A program made the position numbers and the translations under genes. DNA of 64,000 bases, from the NCBI RefSeq assembly GCF_041262525.1, contig NZ_JBGCCK010000018.1, positions 88,822 through 152,821 of the forward strand, written 5' to 3'. The stretch's first letter is position 1; every line of letters starts with the position of its first letter. The DNA is from Streptacidiphilus sp041262525. Its GTDB lineage: Bacteria > Actinomycetota > Actinomycetes > Streptomycetales > Streptomycetaceae. The notes under the pieces are model-generated. The model had not been told where the DNA came from and ran no database searches. It saw nothing but the letters and a program-made list of their open reading frames with translations. Positions 18,523 through 25,848 of the stretch are shown here, piece by piece.

Positions 18523-19248
18523 ATGACGCTCTGGTACGAGGCGGCGCTCGCCTCCTTCGACACCGAAACGACGGGTGTGGACGTCGAGCGGGACCGGATC
18601 GTGACGGCGGCGCTGGTCGTCCAGGAGGCGCCCGGGGGGCCGGTGCTGCGCCGGGACTGGGTCGTGGATCCGGGCCTGCCGATCCCGGCGCAGGCCACCG
18701 CGGTGCACGGACTGACCGACGCGTGGGCGCGCGAACACGGCAGCGCCCCCGGCGTCGCGGTGGAGGAGATGGCGCGCGCGCTGGCCGAAAGCGCACGCGC
18801 GGGCCGTCCGCTGGTCGTGATGAACGCGCCCTACGACCTCACGCTGCTCGACCGCGAGCTGCGCCGGCACCGTGGCCTGACGCTCGGTCAGTATCTGACC
18901 GGCGCACCGCTGCTGGTGCTGGACCCTTGGGTGCTGGACAAGCGCCTGGACCGCTACCGCAAGGGCCGTCGCAACCTGGGCGCACTGTGCGAGTTCTACG
19001 GCATCGCACTGACCGAGGCCCACGACGCGGCGGCGGACGCGACGGCCGCGCTGGAGTTGACGCGGGCCATCGGGCGGCGGCACCAGGGGCAGTTGGAGGG
19101 GCTGACGGCGGCCGAACTCCATCTGCGCCAGGCGGTTTGGCACGCAGGGCAGGCGCGCGGGCTCGAGCAGTGGTTCAGCAGGAGCGGCGCCCCGGCCCCG
19201 GTGGACACGGCCTGGCCGCTGCGACTGCCGCTGGAGCGCGCCGCCTGA
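18523..19248 (+). CDS. DnaQ/DEDDh-type 3'-5' exonuclease
   Basis: A 241-residue exonuclease-fold protein. ExoI motif is FDTETTG at about 10-16, an ExoII Asp lies in VMNAPYDLTLL, and ExoIII-epsilon is HDAAADATAALEL (His ... Asp, DEDDh subtype). It could be a proofreading-like or RNase T-like exonuclease; the lack of a polymerase partner nearby leaves the substrate open. ATG 18,523 follows GGGAGACGGGG; a longer frame from 18,430 lacks support. A hairpin terminator follows. Confidence 0.88.
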   Translation: MTLWYEAALASFDTETTGVDVERDRIVTAALVVQEAPGGPVLRRDWVVDPGLPIPAQATAVHGLTDAWAREHGSAPGVAVEEMARALAESARAGRPLVVMNAPYDLTLLDRELRRHRGLTLGQYLTGAPLLVLDPWVLDKRLDRYRKGRRNLGALCEFYGIALTEAHDAAADATAALELTRAIGRRHQGQLEGLTAAELHLRQAVWHAGQARGLEQWFSRSGAPAPVDTAWPLRLPLERAA

Positions 19249-19254
19249 ACGACC

Positions 19255-19280
19255 GAAGGCCCCTCGACTGATGGGCCTTC
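19255..19280. terminator. Bidirectional terminator-like hairpin
   Basis: GAAGGCCC and GGGCCTTC form a stem around a 10-base loop. It lies between the exonuclease stop and the 3' end of the convergent tRNA-Val, so it may serve both. Confidence 0.6.
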
Positions 19281-19294
19281 AGATGCTGCACGGG

Positions 19295-19366
19295 TGGGCG
19301 ATACTGGGTTCGAACCAGTGACCTCTTCGGTGTGAACGAAGCGCTCTCCCACTGAGCTAATCGCCC
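19295..19366 (-). tRNA. tRNA-Val(CAC), copy 1
   Basis: Cloverleaf reads GGGCGAT acceptor, D arm GCTC...GAGC, anticodon stem CTTCG-loop-CGAAG with loop TTCACAC (anticodon CAC), T arm with GGTTCGAACC, and ATCGCCC with discriminator A. CCA is not encoded. The identical second copy is at 19,987-20,058. Confidence 0.95.
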
Positions 19367-19473
19367 GGGCACGGAGAGAACATTAGCACTGCCTGGGGCG
19401 ATGCCAGAAAACGGATATCGCGATCCGGCCACTCGCCTCGAATGATTCGAACACCAGTGCTAGCTTTGAAGAC

Positions 19474-19911
19474 ATGGCAACGGCACTGCTCCTGATCGAC
19501 GTCCAGCACGACATGCTGCTCACCCCGGCGGTCTCCGCGTCTCTGCGCGCGCTGCTCACCCGGGCGAGAAACGCAGGAGCCCACGTCGTGCACGTGCGCA
19601 GCGGCGGTCGGCCACTCCTGTTCGATTCCTGGCCCGGGGAGCCGGTGCTCGACCGCACGGCCGACGACGCCTTCCACGGCACCGGGCTGGCCGAGGCCCT
19701 GCCGCCGGGCAGCCGGCTCGCCGTCGCCGGCGTCTGGAGTGAGCACGCCGTCTCGGCCACGACGCTGGAAGCGCTGGCGCGCGGGTACCGGGTGGTACTG
19801 GCCTCGGGGGCGCACGAGGGCTTCTCGCCGGAGGCGGCGGCAGAGGTCGAACACGCGCTGGCGGCGGCCGGCGCGGTGATCGCCCACGCGGACGCGGTGC
19901 CCTTCACCTGA
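19474..19911 (+). CDS. Isochorismatase-fold protein lacking the catalytic cysteine
   Basis: 145 residues with the cysteine-hydrolase (isochorismatase/nicotinamidase) fold: LLLIDVQ at the N-terminus keeps the Asp, but the usual Lys before xxxAF is Arg (VLDRTADDAF) and the nucleophile position in the AGVWSEHAVSATTLEA segment is Ala where relatives have Cys (SEYCV type). Thus two of three triad residues differ, so hydrolase activity is unlikely. It could be a binding or regulatory pseudoenzyme. The gene stands alone between two identical tRNA-Val genes that are on the opposite strand. ATG 19,474 lacks a strong ribosome-binding site. Confidence 0.8.
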   Translation: MATALLLIDVQHDMLLTPAVSASLRALLTRARNAGAHVVHVRSGGRPLLFDSWPGEPVLDRTADDAFHGTGLAEALPPGSRLAVAGVWSEHAVSATTLEALARGYRVVLASGAHEGFSPEAAAEVEHALAAAGAVIAHADAVPFT

Positions 19912-19945
19912 TCGGCCGCAGTCGCCCCCCGGTCCAGACACGCCG

Positions 19946-19976
19946 AAGGCCCGCAGGTCGTTGACCTGCGGGCCTT
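19946..19976. terminator. Bidirectional terminator-like hairpin
   Basis: AAGGCCCGCAGGT and ACCTGCGGGCCTT form a 13-bp perfect stem with a 5-base loop. It lies between the isochorismatase-fold gene and the 3' end of tRNA-Val copy 2. Confidence 0.7.
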
Positions 19977-19986
19977 ACGTCACGGG

Positions 19987-20058
19987 TGGGCGATACTGGG
20001 TTCGAACCAGTGACCTCTTCGGTGTGAACGAAGCGCTCTCCCACTGAGCTAATCGCCC
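19987..20058 (-). tRNA. tRNA-Val(CAC), copy 2
   Basis: Identical in sequence to the copy at 19,295-19,366, including the flanking CACGGGT on one side and CGCCCGG on the other. Anticodon CAC from loop TTCACAC; CCA not encoded. Confidence 0.95.
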
Positions 20059-20419
20059 GGCGCAGGGAAAACACTACCGCATGCCGACGGGTGCTCCGGC
20101 ACACCTTCAGGCCCGCGCCGGGCCTGACCGGATCGCGGCCGAACGGCGGTCGGATCGCCGTCGGACGGCCGTCGGATGGCTGGCCGATCGCTGGCGGAAC
20201 GTGACCGGGAGTGGCCGAAAGAAGCCCCTGAGCGATCAATTTGGGGGCTGATTTCTCCGGATTCTGTGACGTATGTGACTGCTGTGGCTACTGCGCCATA
20301 TGGGGTACCAGCGCCGCACTAATCCGGACAGAGGGGTTTACACCGGGCCCAAGGGTGGGATGGTCCGTTCGCCGACGTGCGATCCCCGAGCGCACACTGA
20401 GCGAAAGGCCTTGGCGCTT
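20059..20419 (+). promoter_or_regulatory. Upstream region of ssgB
   Basis: A 361-bp gene-free region. It contains a TGTGAC direct repeat (20,265-20,270 and 20,274-20,279), a GGGTAC at 20,303-20,308, and GTTTAC (20,336-20,341) followed 11 bases later by GGGTGG. GTTT...GGGTA-like pairs recall the SigB/SigH stress-sporulation promoter class that is known to drive ssgB in S. coelicolor; I cannot say which pair is the real promoter. Nearer 20,130-20,180 there are loose GTCGGA repeats. Confidence 0.4.
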
Positions 20420-20833
20420 ATGAACACCACGGTCAGCTGCGAGCTGCACCTGCGCCTCATCGTGTCGAGCGAGTCTTCCCTCCCCGTTCCGGCGGGGCTG
20501 CGCTACGACACGGCCGACCCCTATGCCGTGCACGCCACCTTCCACACGGGCGCCGACGAGACCGTCGACTGGGTGTTCGCCCGCGACCTCCTCGCGGAGG
20601 GGCTGCACCGGCCGACCGGGACCGGCGATGTCCGTGTCTGGCCCTCACGTAGCCACGGACAAGGAGTCGTCTGCATCGCCCTGAGCTCTCCTGAAGGAGA
20701 AGCCCTGTTGGAGGCCCCGGCGCGCGCGCTGGAGTCCTTCCTCAAGCGCACCGATGCCGCGGTCCCCCCGGGGACCGAGCACCGTCACTTCGACCTGGAC
20801 AGGGAGCTGAGCCACATCCTGGCCGAGAGCTGA
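20420..20833 (+). CDS. ssgB: Sporulation-specific cell division regulator SsgB
   Basis: SsgB is the SALP-family protein that recruits FtsZ to future septum sites in sporogenic aerial hyphae. The 137-residue product (MNTTVSCELHLRLIVSS ... ELSHILAES) has the same length as, and is as far as I recall almost identical to, the S. coelicolor protein. Start ATG 20,420 is fixed by that length. It is a strong indicator that the host is a sporulating streptomycete. Transcribed singly; a hairpin about 100 bp downstream may terminate it. Confidence 0.96.
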   Translation: MNTTVSCELHLRLIVSSESSLPVPAGLRYDTADPYAVHATFHTGADETVDWVFARDLLAEGLHRPTGTGDVRVWPSRSHGQGVVCIALSSPEGEALLEAPARALESFLKRTDAAVPPGTEHRHFDLDRELSHILAES

Positions 20834-20930
20834 GGCCGCGGGCGCTCGCAGTCGGAGCGTCCGACAACCGTCCTATCGCAGTCACTCATGCGCAGGCGTG
20901 CTACTCGGGGGCACGCGGCGCAGCACGGCA

Positions 20931-20961
20931 CGCCGCCGCGACCGATCCGGTCGCGGCGGCG
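20931..20961. terminator. Strong hairpin downstream of ssgB
   Basis: CGCCGCCGCGACCG and CGGTCGCGGCGGCG form a perfect 14-bp stem with a 3-base loop, about 100 bp after the ssgB stop. It has no U-tract, as is usual in high-GC actinobacteria. Confidence 0.6.
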
Positions 20962-21107
20962 TCGTCATGCGGGGCGTCGACCGTCGCGGCGCGTCGACCG
21001 AGCGGATGCCGGTCCCGGCACGTATCGGCGTGGACATGCACGGTGGCGGGTTCCGACCGGTAGAGTCTCGCCAACCAGTCGGGCCACGGAGAGCCAGGAG
21101 CCCCGCC

Positions 21108-21701
21108 GTGCTGATCACCCACGACACCGAGTGCGCACTCGACGTGCTGGTGGAACTGCTGAACACCGCACCGGAAGCCGGCGGCCAGGAAGGCCTGCCG
21201 GACCTCGCCGCGCTGCGCGGCTTCGTCGTCCGCCGCGAGCTGAGCGACATCGGGCCGCTCACGCCGACCGACCTCGAGGGCGTGCGGCGGCTGCGTCGGC
21301 GCTTCTGGGAGGTGCTGGGCGCGGGCACCACTCGCGAGGCCGCCGAACTGCTCAACGCGATGATCGCGCGGGCCGGCACCACCCCCAGACTCACCGACCA
21401 CGACGGTCACGACTGGCACGTCCACTACTTCGCCCCCGGCGCCGCCCTCGCGGACCGGCTGGCGGCGGAGTCCGGCATCGCCCTGTCGATGGTCATCGTC
21501 GCGGGCGAACGCGACCGGCTGCGCCGCTGCGAGGCCCCGGACTGCGTCCGCGTCTTCGTCGACCTCTCCCGCAACCGCTCCCGCCGCTACTGCAACAGCC
21601 GCACCTGCGGCAACCGGCTCCATGTCGCCGCTTACCGGGCGCGCCAGCGCGTCGCTCCCCCGGCGGAGGCCCAGCGCGGCGGCGTCGGCGTGGGGTTGTG
21701 A
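21108..21701 (+). CDS. CGNR zinc-finger protein (probable regulator)
   Basis: A 197-residue protein of the ABATE/CGNR family. The C-terminal zinc finger is visible: CEAPDC, then RRYCNSRTCGNRLHVAAYR with the CGNR signature. The N-terminal domain (about 1-120) is the stress-sensing-like ABATE region. Members are thought to be transcription factors. GTG 21,108 with CAGGAG seven bases upstream is chosen; TAGAGT near 21,061 could be the -10. The stop overlaps the start of the LtrA gene (GTGA), so they are co-translated. Confidence 0.87.
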   Translation: MLITHDTECALDVLVELLNTAPEAGGQEGLPDLAALRGFVVRRELSDIGPLTPTDLEGVRRLRRRFWEVLGAGTTREAAELLNAMIARAGTTPRLTDHDGHDWHVHYFAPGAALADRLAAESGIALSMVIVAGERDRLRRCEAPDCVRVFVDLSRNRSRRYCNSRTCGNRLHVAAYRARQRVAPPAEAQRGGVGVGL

Positions 21702-22861
21702 GCCCCAAGGCCCCTGCCTTGATCCCTCCCGCTGCCTCCGCAGCCGAGTCGGTGCGGCCGTTGGAGCTCTTCTTCGACCTGGTCTTCGTCTTCACCATCA
21801 CCCAGATCGCCTCCGTCCTGGTGGCCCGCCCCGACCTCGGTGGACTCGGCCGGTCGGCGCTGCTGCTGACCATCACCTGGTGGATGTACGGGGGCTACGC
21901 CTGGCTGACCAACGCGCTCGACCTCGACCGGACGGGACCACGCCTGCTGCTGCTCGCCGGGACGGCAGGGTTCTTCGTCATGTCGCTGGCGGTGCCACGC
22001 GCCGTGGGGCCGGGGCCGTGGGGGCTGGTCTTCGGTGCCGCCTACCTGTTCGTGGTGATCGTGCACACCGTCGGCTTCCTGGGCACGTCCGGGCATCGCG
22101 GGATCACCAGGATCGGCCCGTTCAACCTGGTCAGCGCACTGGTCGTGCTCGCGGCGGGGGTGGTTCCCGCGCAGCACCGGGCGTGGGTGTGGGCGCTGGC
22201 CTGCGTGATCGAGTGGGTCACGCCCTTCGTGACCGGCGCGGGCGGCTTCAGCGTCGGCGTCGGACACTTCGTCGAGCGGCACGGACTCGCGGTGATCATC
22301 GTGCTCGGCGAGTCGATCACCGAGGTCGGCTCGGCCGCGACGCACCAGAACGACCTGACGACCGTTCTGCTCGGCTCCCTGCTCGCGCTCGCCTCGAGCG
22401 CGGCCATGTGGTGGCTCTACTTCGACCGCGAGGAACGCGACAGCGCCGCCCTGCTCGAACGCGTCCCTGAGGAACTCCGGCCACGGGCGGCGGTCTACTC
22501 GTTCGGCTACGCCTATCTGGCACTGGTCTTCGGCATCGCGGTCTCCGCGGTCGGGATGCAGGAGGCGATCGACTCCTTCGCCCATCCGCTGCACGGGCTG
22601 CCTTCGGTGCTGCTTCCGCTGGGCGTCGTGCTCTTCCTGGTGGGCCTGGCCTGCTTCCACCGTGTGCTGGCGGGCAACTGGCCGGCGGCCCGGCTGGTCA
22701 CGGCGGTGGCGGTCGCCGCGGTGGGCGTCGCCGCGCTGCGCTGGGCCGGCGGCGGAGTGGCGCTGGGTGTGACGGCGGCGGTGCTGATCGCGCTGGTCGC
22801 CTGGGAGCAGACCGCAGCGATGCGGACCGGTCCGCGTCCCACGGCTCCGACCCGGGCCTGA
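21698..22861 (+). CDS. Low-temperature-requirement A (LtrA) family membrane protein
   Basis: A 387-residue integral membrane protein with about eleven hydrophobic segments. LtrA signatures are RPLELFFDLVFVFTITQ near the N-terminus (about 19-35) and HFVERHGLAVIIVLGESI mid-protein. The family was named from a Listeria cold-growth mutant, but its transport substrate or activity is unknown. GTG 21,698 overlaps the CGNR gene stop. Co-expression with a CGNR regulator suggests the regulator may control it; this is inference. Confidence 0.87.
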   Translation: MSPKAPALIPPAASAAESVRPLELFFDLVFVFTITQIASVLVARPDLGGLGRSALLLTITWWMYGGYAWLTNALDLDRTGPRLLLLAGTAGFFVMSLAVPRAVGPGPWGLVFGAAYLFVVIVHTVGFLGTSGHRGITRIGPFNLVSALVVLAAGVVPAQHRAWVWALACVIEWVTPFVTGAGGFSVGVGHFVERHGLAVIIVLGESITEVGSAATHQNDLTTVLLGSLLALASSAAMWWLYFDREERDSAALLERVPEELRPRAAVYSFGYAYLALVFGIAVSAVGMQEAIDSFAHPLHGLPSVLLPLGVVLFLVGLACFHRVLAGNWPAARLVTAVAVAAVGVAALRWAGGGVALGVTAAVLIALVAWEQTAAMRTGPRPTAPTRA

Positions 22862-22933
22862 ATCCCTGCTGCGCCCGGATCCAGGCGGACGTTGCCGATC
22901 GAACCCCATCCGACCGGGCAGACGGCGCAGCGG

Positions 22934-23389
22934 TCAGATTCCGCGCTTCTTCAAGATCTGCTCGATGTCCGAGAAGTCGCCGAGGTCGGCTGCCGCGCCC
23001 GCCTTGCCGGTCGTCGGCTCGGCCTTGGCCGGGAGCGCTGGGCCGGTGGACCGGCTCGGCGCCGCTGCGGGCGTGGGGCGGGACGGGACCTCGGTCCGGC
23101 TCTGCCGCTTCCCGCGTCGCAGGCCCGTCGCGAAGAGGATCAGGAACGCGGCACCGAGCATCGCGAGGCCAACCCAGACGCGCGGATCGAACACGAGATG
23201 CGTGGCCCACCGGGCGAGCGTGCTGCCGATGGTGCGAAAGACCGTGATCAGACCGGTCAGGTAGAGGCCGGTCGGCACGAGAGCGACGGCCAGCCAGCGC
23301 AGACCCGCCCGGACCCGGCCGCGCACGGCGGTGAGCACGGCGATCACGACGCCGAGGGCCGAGAGTGCCATGCAGATGATCGCTGTCAT
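22934..23389 (-). CDS. Small conserved membrane protein
   Basis: 151 residues: three hydrophobic segments (about 4-22, 31-50, 70-88), then a Pro/Ala/Ser-rich linker and a short acidic helix ending DFSDIEQILKKRGI. The conserved tail looks like a protein-interaction peptide. AGGAGAG precedes the ATG. Convergent with LtrA and divergent from the DsbA-like gene. I do not know its function. Confidence 0.72.
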   Translation of the reverse strand: MTAIICMALSALGVVIAVLTAVRGRVRAGLRWLAVALVPTGLYLTGLITVFRTIGSTLARWATHLVFDPRVWVGLAMLGAAFLILFATGLRRGKRQSRTEVPSRPTPAAAPSRSTGPALPAKAEPTTGKAGAAADLGDFSDIEQILKKRGI

Positions 23390-23454
23390 GATCGGGCTCT
23401 CCTTCTGCTGCTTCGCTGCACATACATTCTGCCCACAATGGGAGACTTGCGAGC

Positions 23455-23946
23455 ATGACCGAAAGTTCCGCCCATCAGTCCGTCGAGTTCTGGTGCGACC
23501 TGCAGTCCCCCGACTGCACCGCCGCCCTCGACGACGTCCGCGCGCTGCGTGCCGCCCACGGCGAGAGCGTGGAGATCGCGCTGCGCCACTTCCCGCTGGA
23601 GAAGCACAAGTTCGCCTTTCAGGCCGCCGAGGCGGCGGAGGAGGCCTTCGTCCAGGGAGAGGGGTGGCCCTTCGTGGAGGCGCTGCTGGCCCGGACCGAG
23701 GAACTGGCGAGCGGCGGCACGACGTTTCTGGCCAAGCTCGCGAAGGAGCTGGGCCTGGACGCCGAGGAACTGGACACCGCGCTGATCGACGGCCGCCACA
23801 GCTTCACCGTCGAGGCGGACCACGCCGAAGGCAAGGCCATCGGCGTCAAGGGCACGCCGACGTATGTCGTGGCGGGCAAGCTGCTGGACGGCTCGAAGAG
23901 CCAGGACGGGCTGCGGGCCCGCGTCGAAGCGCTACTGACCGCCTGA
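23455..23946 (+). CDS. DsbA-fold protein with a degenerate active site
   Basis: 163 residues with the DsbA/thioredoxin-like fold (VEFWCDLQSPDC at about 10-21, helical insertion, and the cis-Pro loop GVKGTPTYVV). Canonical DsbA has CxxC; here the first position is Ser (SPDC), leaving one Cys plus another Cys seven residues before it. Classical disulfide exchange by CxxC is therefore not possible. There is no signal peptide, so it is probably cytoplasmic. ATG 23,455 is close to the divergent gene start. It may act as a single-Cys reductase or by a CX6C pair. Confidence 0.78.
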   Translation: MTESSAHQSVEFWCDLQSPDCTAALDDVRALRAAHGESVEIALRHFPLEKHKFAFQAAEAAEEAFVQGEGWPFVEALLARTEELASGGTTFLAKLAKELGLDAEELDTALIDGRHSFTVEADHAEGKAIGVKGTPTYVVAGKLLDGSKSQDGLRARVEALLTA

Positions 23947-23966
23947 GCGGCGACGTCTCCACCCGC

Positions 23967-24836
23967 TCAGAGCGACTTGGCCAGGGACCAGCGGTAGGTG
24001 CGATAGCCGAGCGACTCGTAAAGGCGCTCGGCCGCCACATTGCCCGCATGGACGTTGAGGCCGAGCCGAGGCCGACCGGCCTCGATGGCGACACCTTCGG
24101 CGACGAGCATCAGCGTGCGCCCGTGCCCGCGGCCACGACAGGCCTCCTCGACCTGTACGTCGAAGACCCAGGCCGGGGAATCGAGCCGAGCGAGCGGCTC
24201 CGGCGAGTTGAGGGTCTCGACCCAGACGGTGCCGACGGCCTCGCCCGCCACCACCAGGTGCGTCACCGAGATCCCTGGAGTGTCCAGGCCCCGCTCGGCG
24301 ATGCCGGCGTGGTCGGCCGCGGATTTGGCCGCGGCCTGCTCGGAGGTCAGGCCGGAACGCTCGACCAGCAGCCGGGCGTAGCCCGCGGCCTCTCGCTCCA
24401 GCCAGGCGGGAAACTCGGCGGCGGTCATCGGGCGGGTCTCGGCTCCCGCCGGCAGGGCGGGCGGGGTGGTCGGCAGCTCCTTGACCATGTTGCGCGCCTC
24501 GAGGGAGTACCCCAGGGACTCGGCCCAGCGCAGGAGCCGCAGCGGGGACGAGCCGGCCCGGTCGCCGCCGAGGTCGTCGAGAATGTCGGTCCTGGTGCTG
24601 GTGCAGCCCCAGACCCGCAGCAGCTCCTCGGCGGCCAGGACCGCCGTCGTGCCGCGCCCGCGACCACGTCCCTCCTCCGCCACGAACAGGTCGGCGACGA
24701 GCCCGCTGCCGTCACCGAAGGCTTTGACCCGCACGCCGCCGACCTCGCGTCCGTTGACGCAGATCGCGAAGGTCCGCGCCCGCCCGCCCCGCTCGTCGGT
24801 GTGCTCCGGGCCGCTCGGGCGCAGGGTCGTCGTCAT
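23967..24836 (-). CDS. Tandem GNAT-domain acetyltransferase
   Basis: 289 residues with two GNAT-type acetyl-CoA-binding motifs: GRGRGRG in FVAEEGRGRGRGTTAVL near residue 60, and CRGRGHG in VEEACRGRGHGRTLML near residue 230. Both halves keep the V-motif context, so this may be a fused or internally duplicated enzyme. Substrate unknown. The ATG at 24,836 has GAGGAG eight bases upstream; the upstream ATG at 24,851 is within that site. Convergent with the DsbA-like gene. Confidence 0.82.
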   Translation of the reverse strand: MTTTLRPSGPEHTDERGGRARTFAICVNGREVGGVRVKAFGDGSGLVADLFVAEEGRGRGRGTTAVLAAEELLRVWGCTSTRTDILDDLGGDRAGSSPLRLLRWAESLGYSLEARNMVKELPTTPPALPAGAETRPMTAAEFPAWLEREAAGYARLLVERSGLTSEQAAAKSAADHAGIAERGLDTPGISVTHLVVAGEAVGTVWVETLNSPEPLARLDSPAWVFDVQVEEACRGRGHGRTLMLVAEGVAIEAGRPRLGLNVHAGNVAAERLYESLGYRTYRWSLAKSL

Positions 24837-24939
24837 GACGTGACTCCTCATGGGGTTCGGAACTGGACCGGGCCTCAGGGCGGTGAACAGGGCCGGAACG
24901 GACCGGAATCCGTGCCGGGAGTCGACTGTCGGAGCGGGC

Positions 24940-25761
24940 TCACGGCTCCAGGTCGGCGGCGGCGTACTGGGTGAAGGTCTCCATGACCTTCTGCGTCACC
25001 GGGCCCGGCGCGTCTGGGAGTTCGCGCTGGTCGACCCGGGAGACGCCCTGCACGTCGCGCAGGGTACCGGTGAGGAAGACCTCCTCCGCCTCCTCCAGCA
25101 CGGAGTAGGGCAGGTCCGCCTCCTCGGCGTCGGTCCACTGCAGTACCAGGGCGCGGGTGACCCCGGCCAGGCAGCCGGAGGTGAGCGGCGGGGTGAGCAG
25201 CCGGCCGCCGAGAACGACGAAGACGTTCGAGCCGGTGCCCTCGCAGAGCTGGCCGGCGGTGTTGGCGAGCAGTGCCTCGCTCGCGCCGTACTCGTGGGCG
25301 CGGGCGAGGGCGATGACGTTCTCGGCGTAGGAGGTGGTCTTCAGGCCCGCCGTCGCGCCGTGCTCGTTACGCGTCCACGGGACGGTGACCACGGCGGAGG
25401 CATCGGGGCGGCGGGCGACCTCGCCGAGGGCGACGATCAGCGTCGGGCCCGCGTCGCCGCGGTCGGAGCCGAGTGGGGCGACCCCGCCGGTGAAGGTGAT
25501 CCGCAGGCGGCCCAGCGCGACGGGGTTGGCCGCCAGCACGGCCGCGCAGGCGCGCTCGACCTCGGCGCGGTCGGGCGCCGGCAGGCCCATTCCTCGGGCG
25601 GAGCGCTCCAGGCGGTCGAGGTGGCGTCGGAGCGCGAAGGGGCGGCCTTCAACGGCCTTGACCGTCTCGAACACGCCGTCGCCGACGGTCATGCCGTGGT
25701 CGAGGACAGAGACGGTGGCCTCCGAGGCGTCGCTCAGTTCGCCGTTGACCCAGATCCGCAC
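24940..25761 (-). CDS. pabC: Aminodeoxychorismate lyase-like class IV aminotransferase
   Basis: A 273-residue fold-type IV PLP enzyme; the lyase removes pyruvate from aminodeoxychorismate to give p-aminobenzoate. The N-terminal VNGELSDASEATVSVLDHG and YGVFE-like GDGVFETVKA, the PLP-lysine segment GLKTTSYAENV and the ACEGTGSN-type CEGTGSNVFVV are all present. GTG 25,761 has GAGGAG upstream. It follows pabB by 82 bp, which favours pabC over a branched-chain or D-amino-acid aminotransferase. Confidence 0.86.
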   Translation of the reverse strand: MRIWVNGELSDASEATVSVLDHGMTVGDGVFETVKAVEGRPFALRRHLDRLERSARGMGLPAPDRAEVERACAAVLAANPVALGRLRITFTGGVAPLGSDRGDAGPTLIVALGEVARRPDASAVVTVPWTRNEHGATAGLKTTSYAENVIALARAHEYGASEALLANTAGQLCEGTGSNVFVVLGGRLLTPPLTSGCLAGVTRALVLQWTDAEEADLPYSVLEEAEEVFLTGTLRDVQGVSRVDQRELPDAPGPVTQKVMETFTQYAAADLEP

Positions 25762-25824
25762 GGTGGTGCTCCTCAGTTCTCGTCCCTTGCGCTGCCCGCT
25801 CGAAAGATCGTAGGCCCTGTCCGC

Positions 25825-25848
25825 GCTACGGCTACGGCTACGGCTACG
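25825..25848. repeat. Hexanucleotide tandem repeat overlapping the pabB stop
   Basis: GCTACG occurs four times in tandem (plus a partial copy). Read on the minus strand it is CGTAGC, so each unit carries a TAG in the pabB frame; the first one is the stop. Copy-number change would therefore not alter the protein. Confidence 0.75.

Noticed and set aside
19295..20058. tRNA-flanked genomic island or att sites
   Set aside because: Only one gene is enclosed, no integrase is present and the base composition matches the surroundings. A simple tRNA duplication is a better explanation.
20888..22861. A 657-codon plus-strand open frame that overlaps the CGNR gene
   Set aside because: Only its 3' part (from 21,698) encodes a recognisable protein, LtrA. 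The upstream part is out of frame with CGNR and is an Arg/Pro-rich shadow translation.
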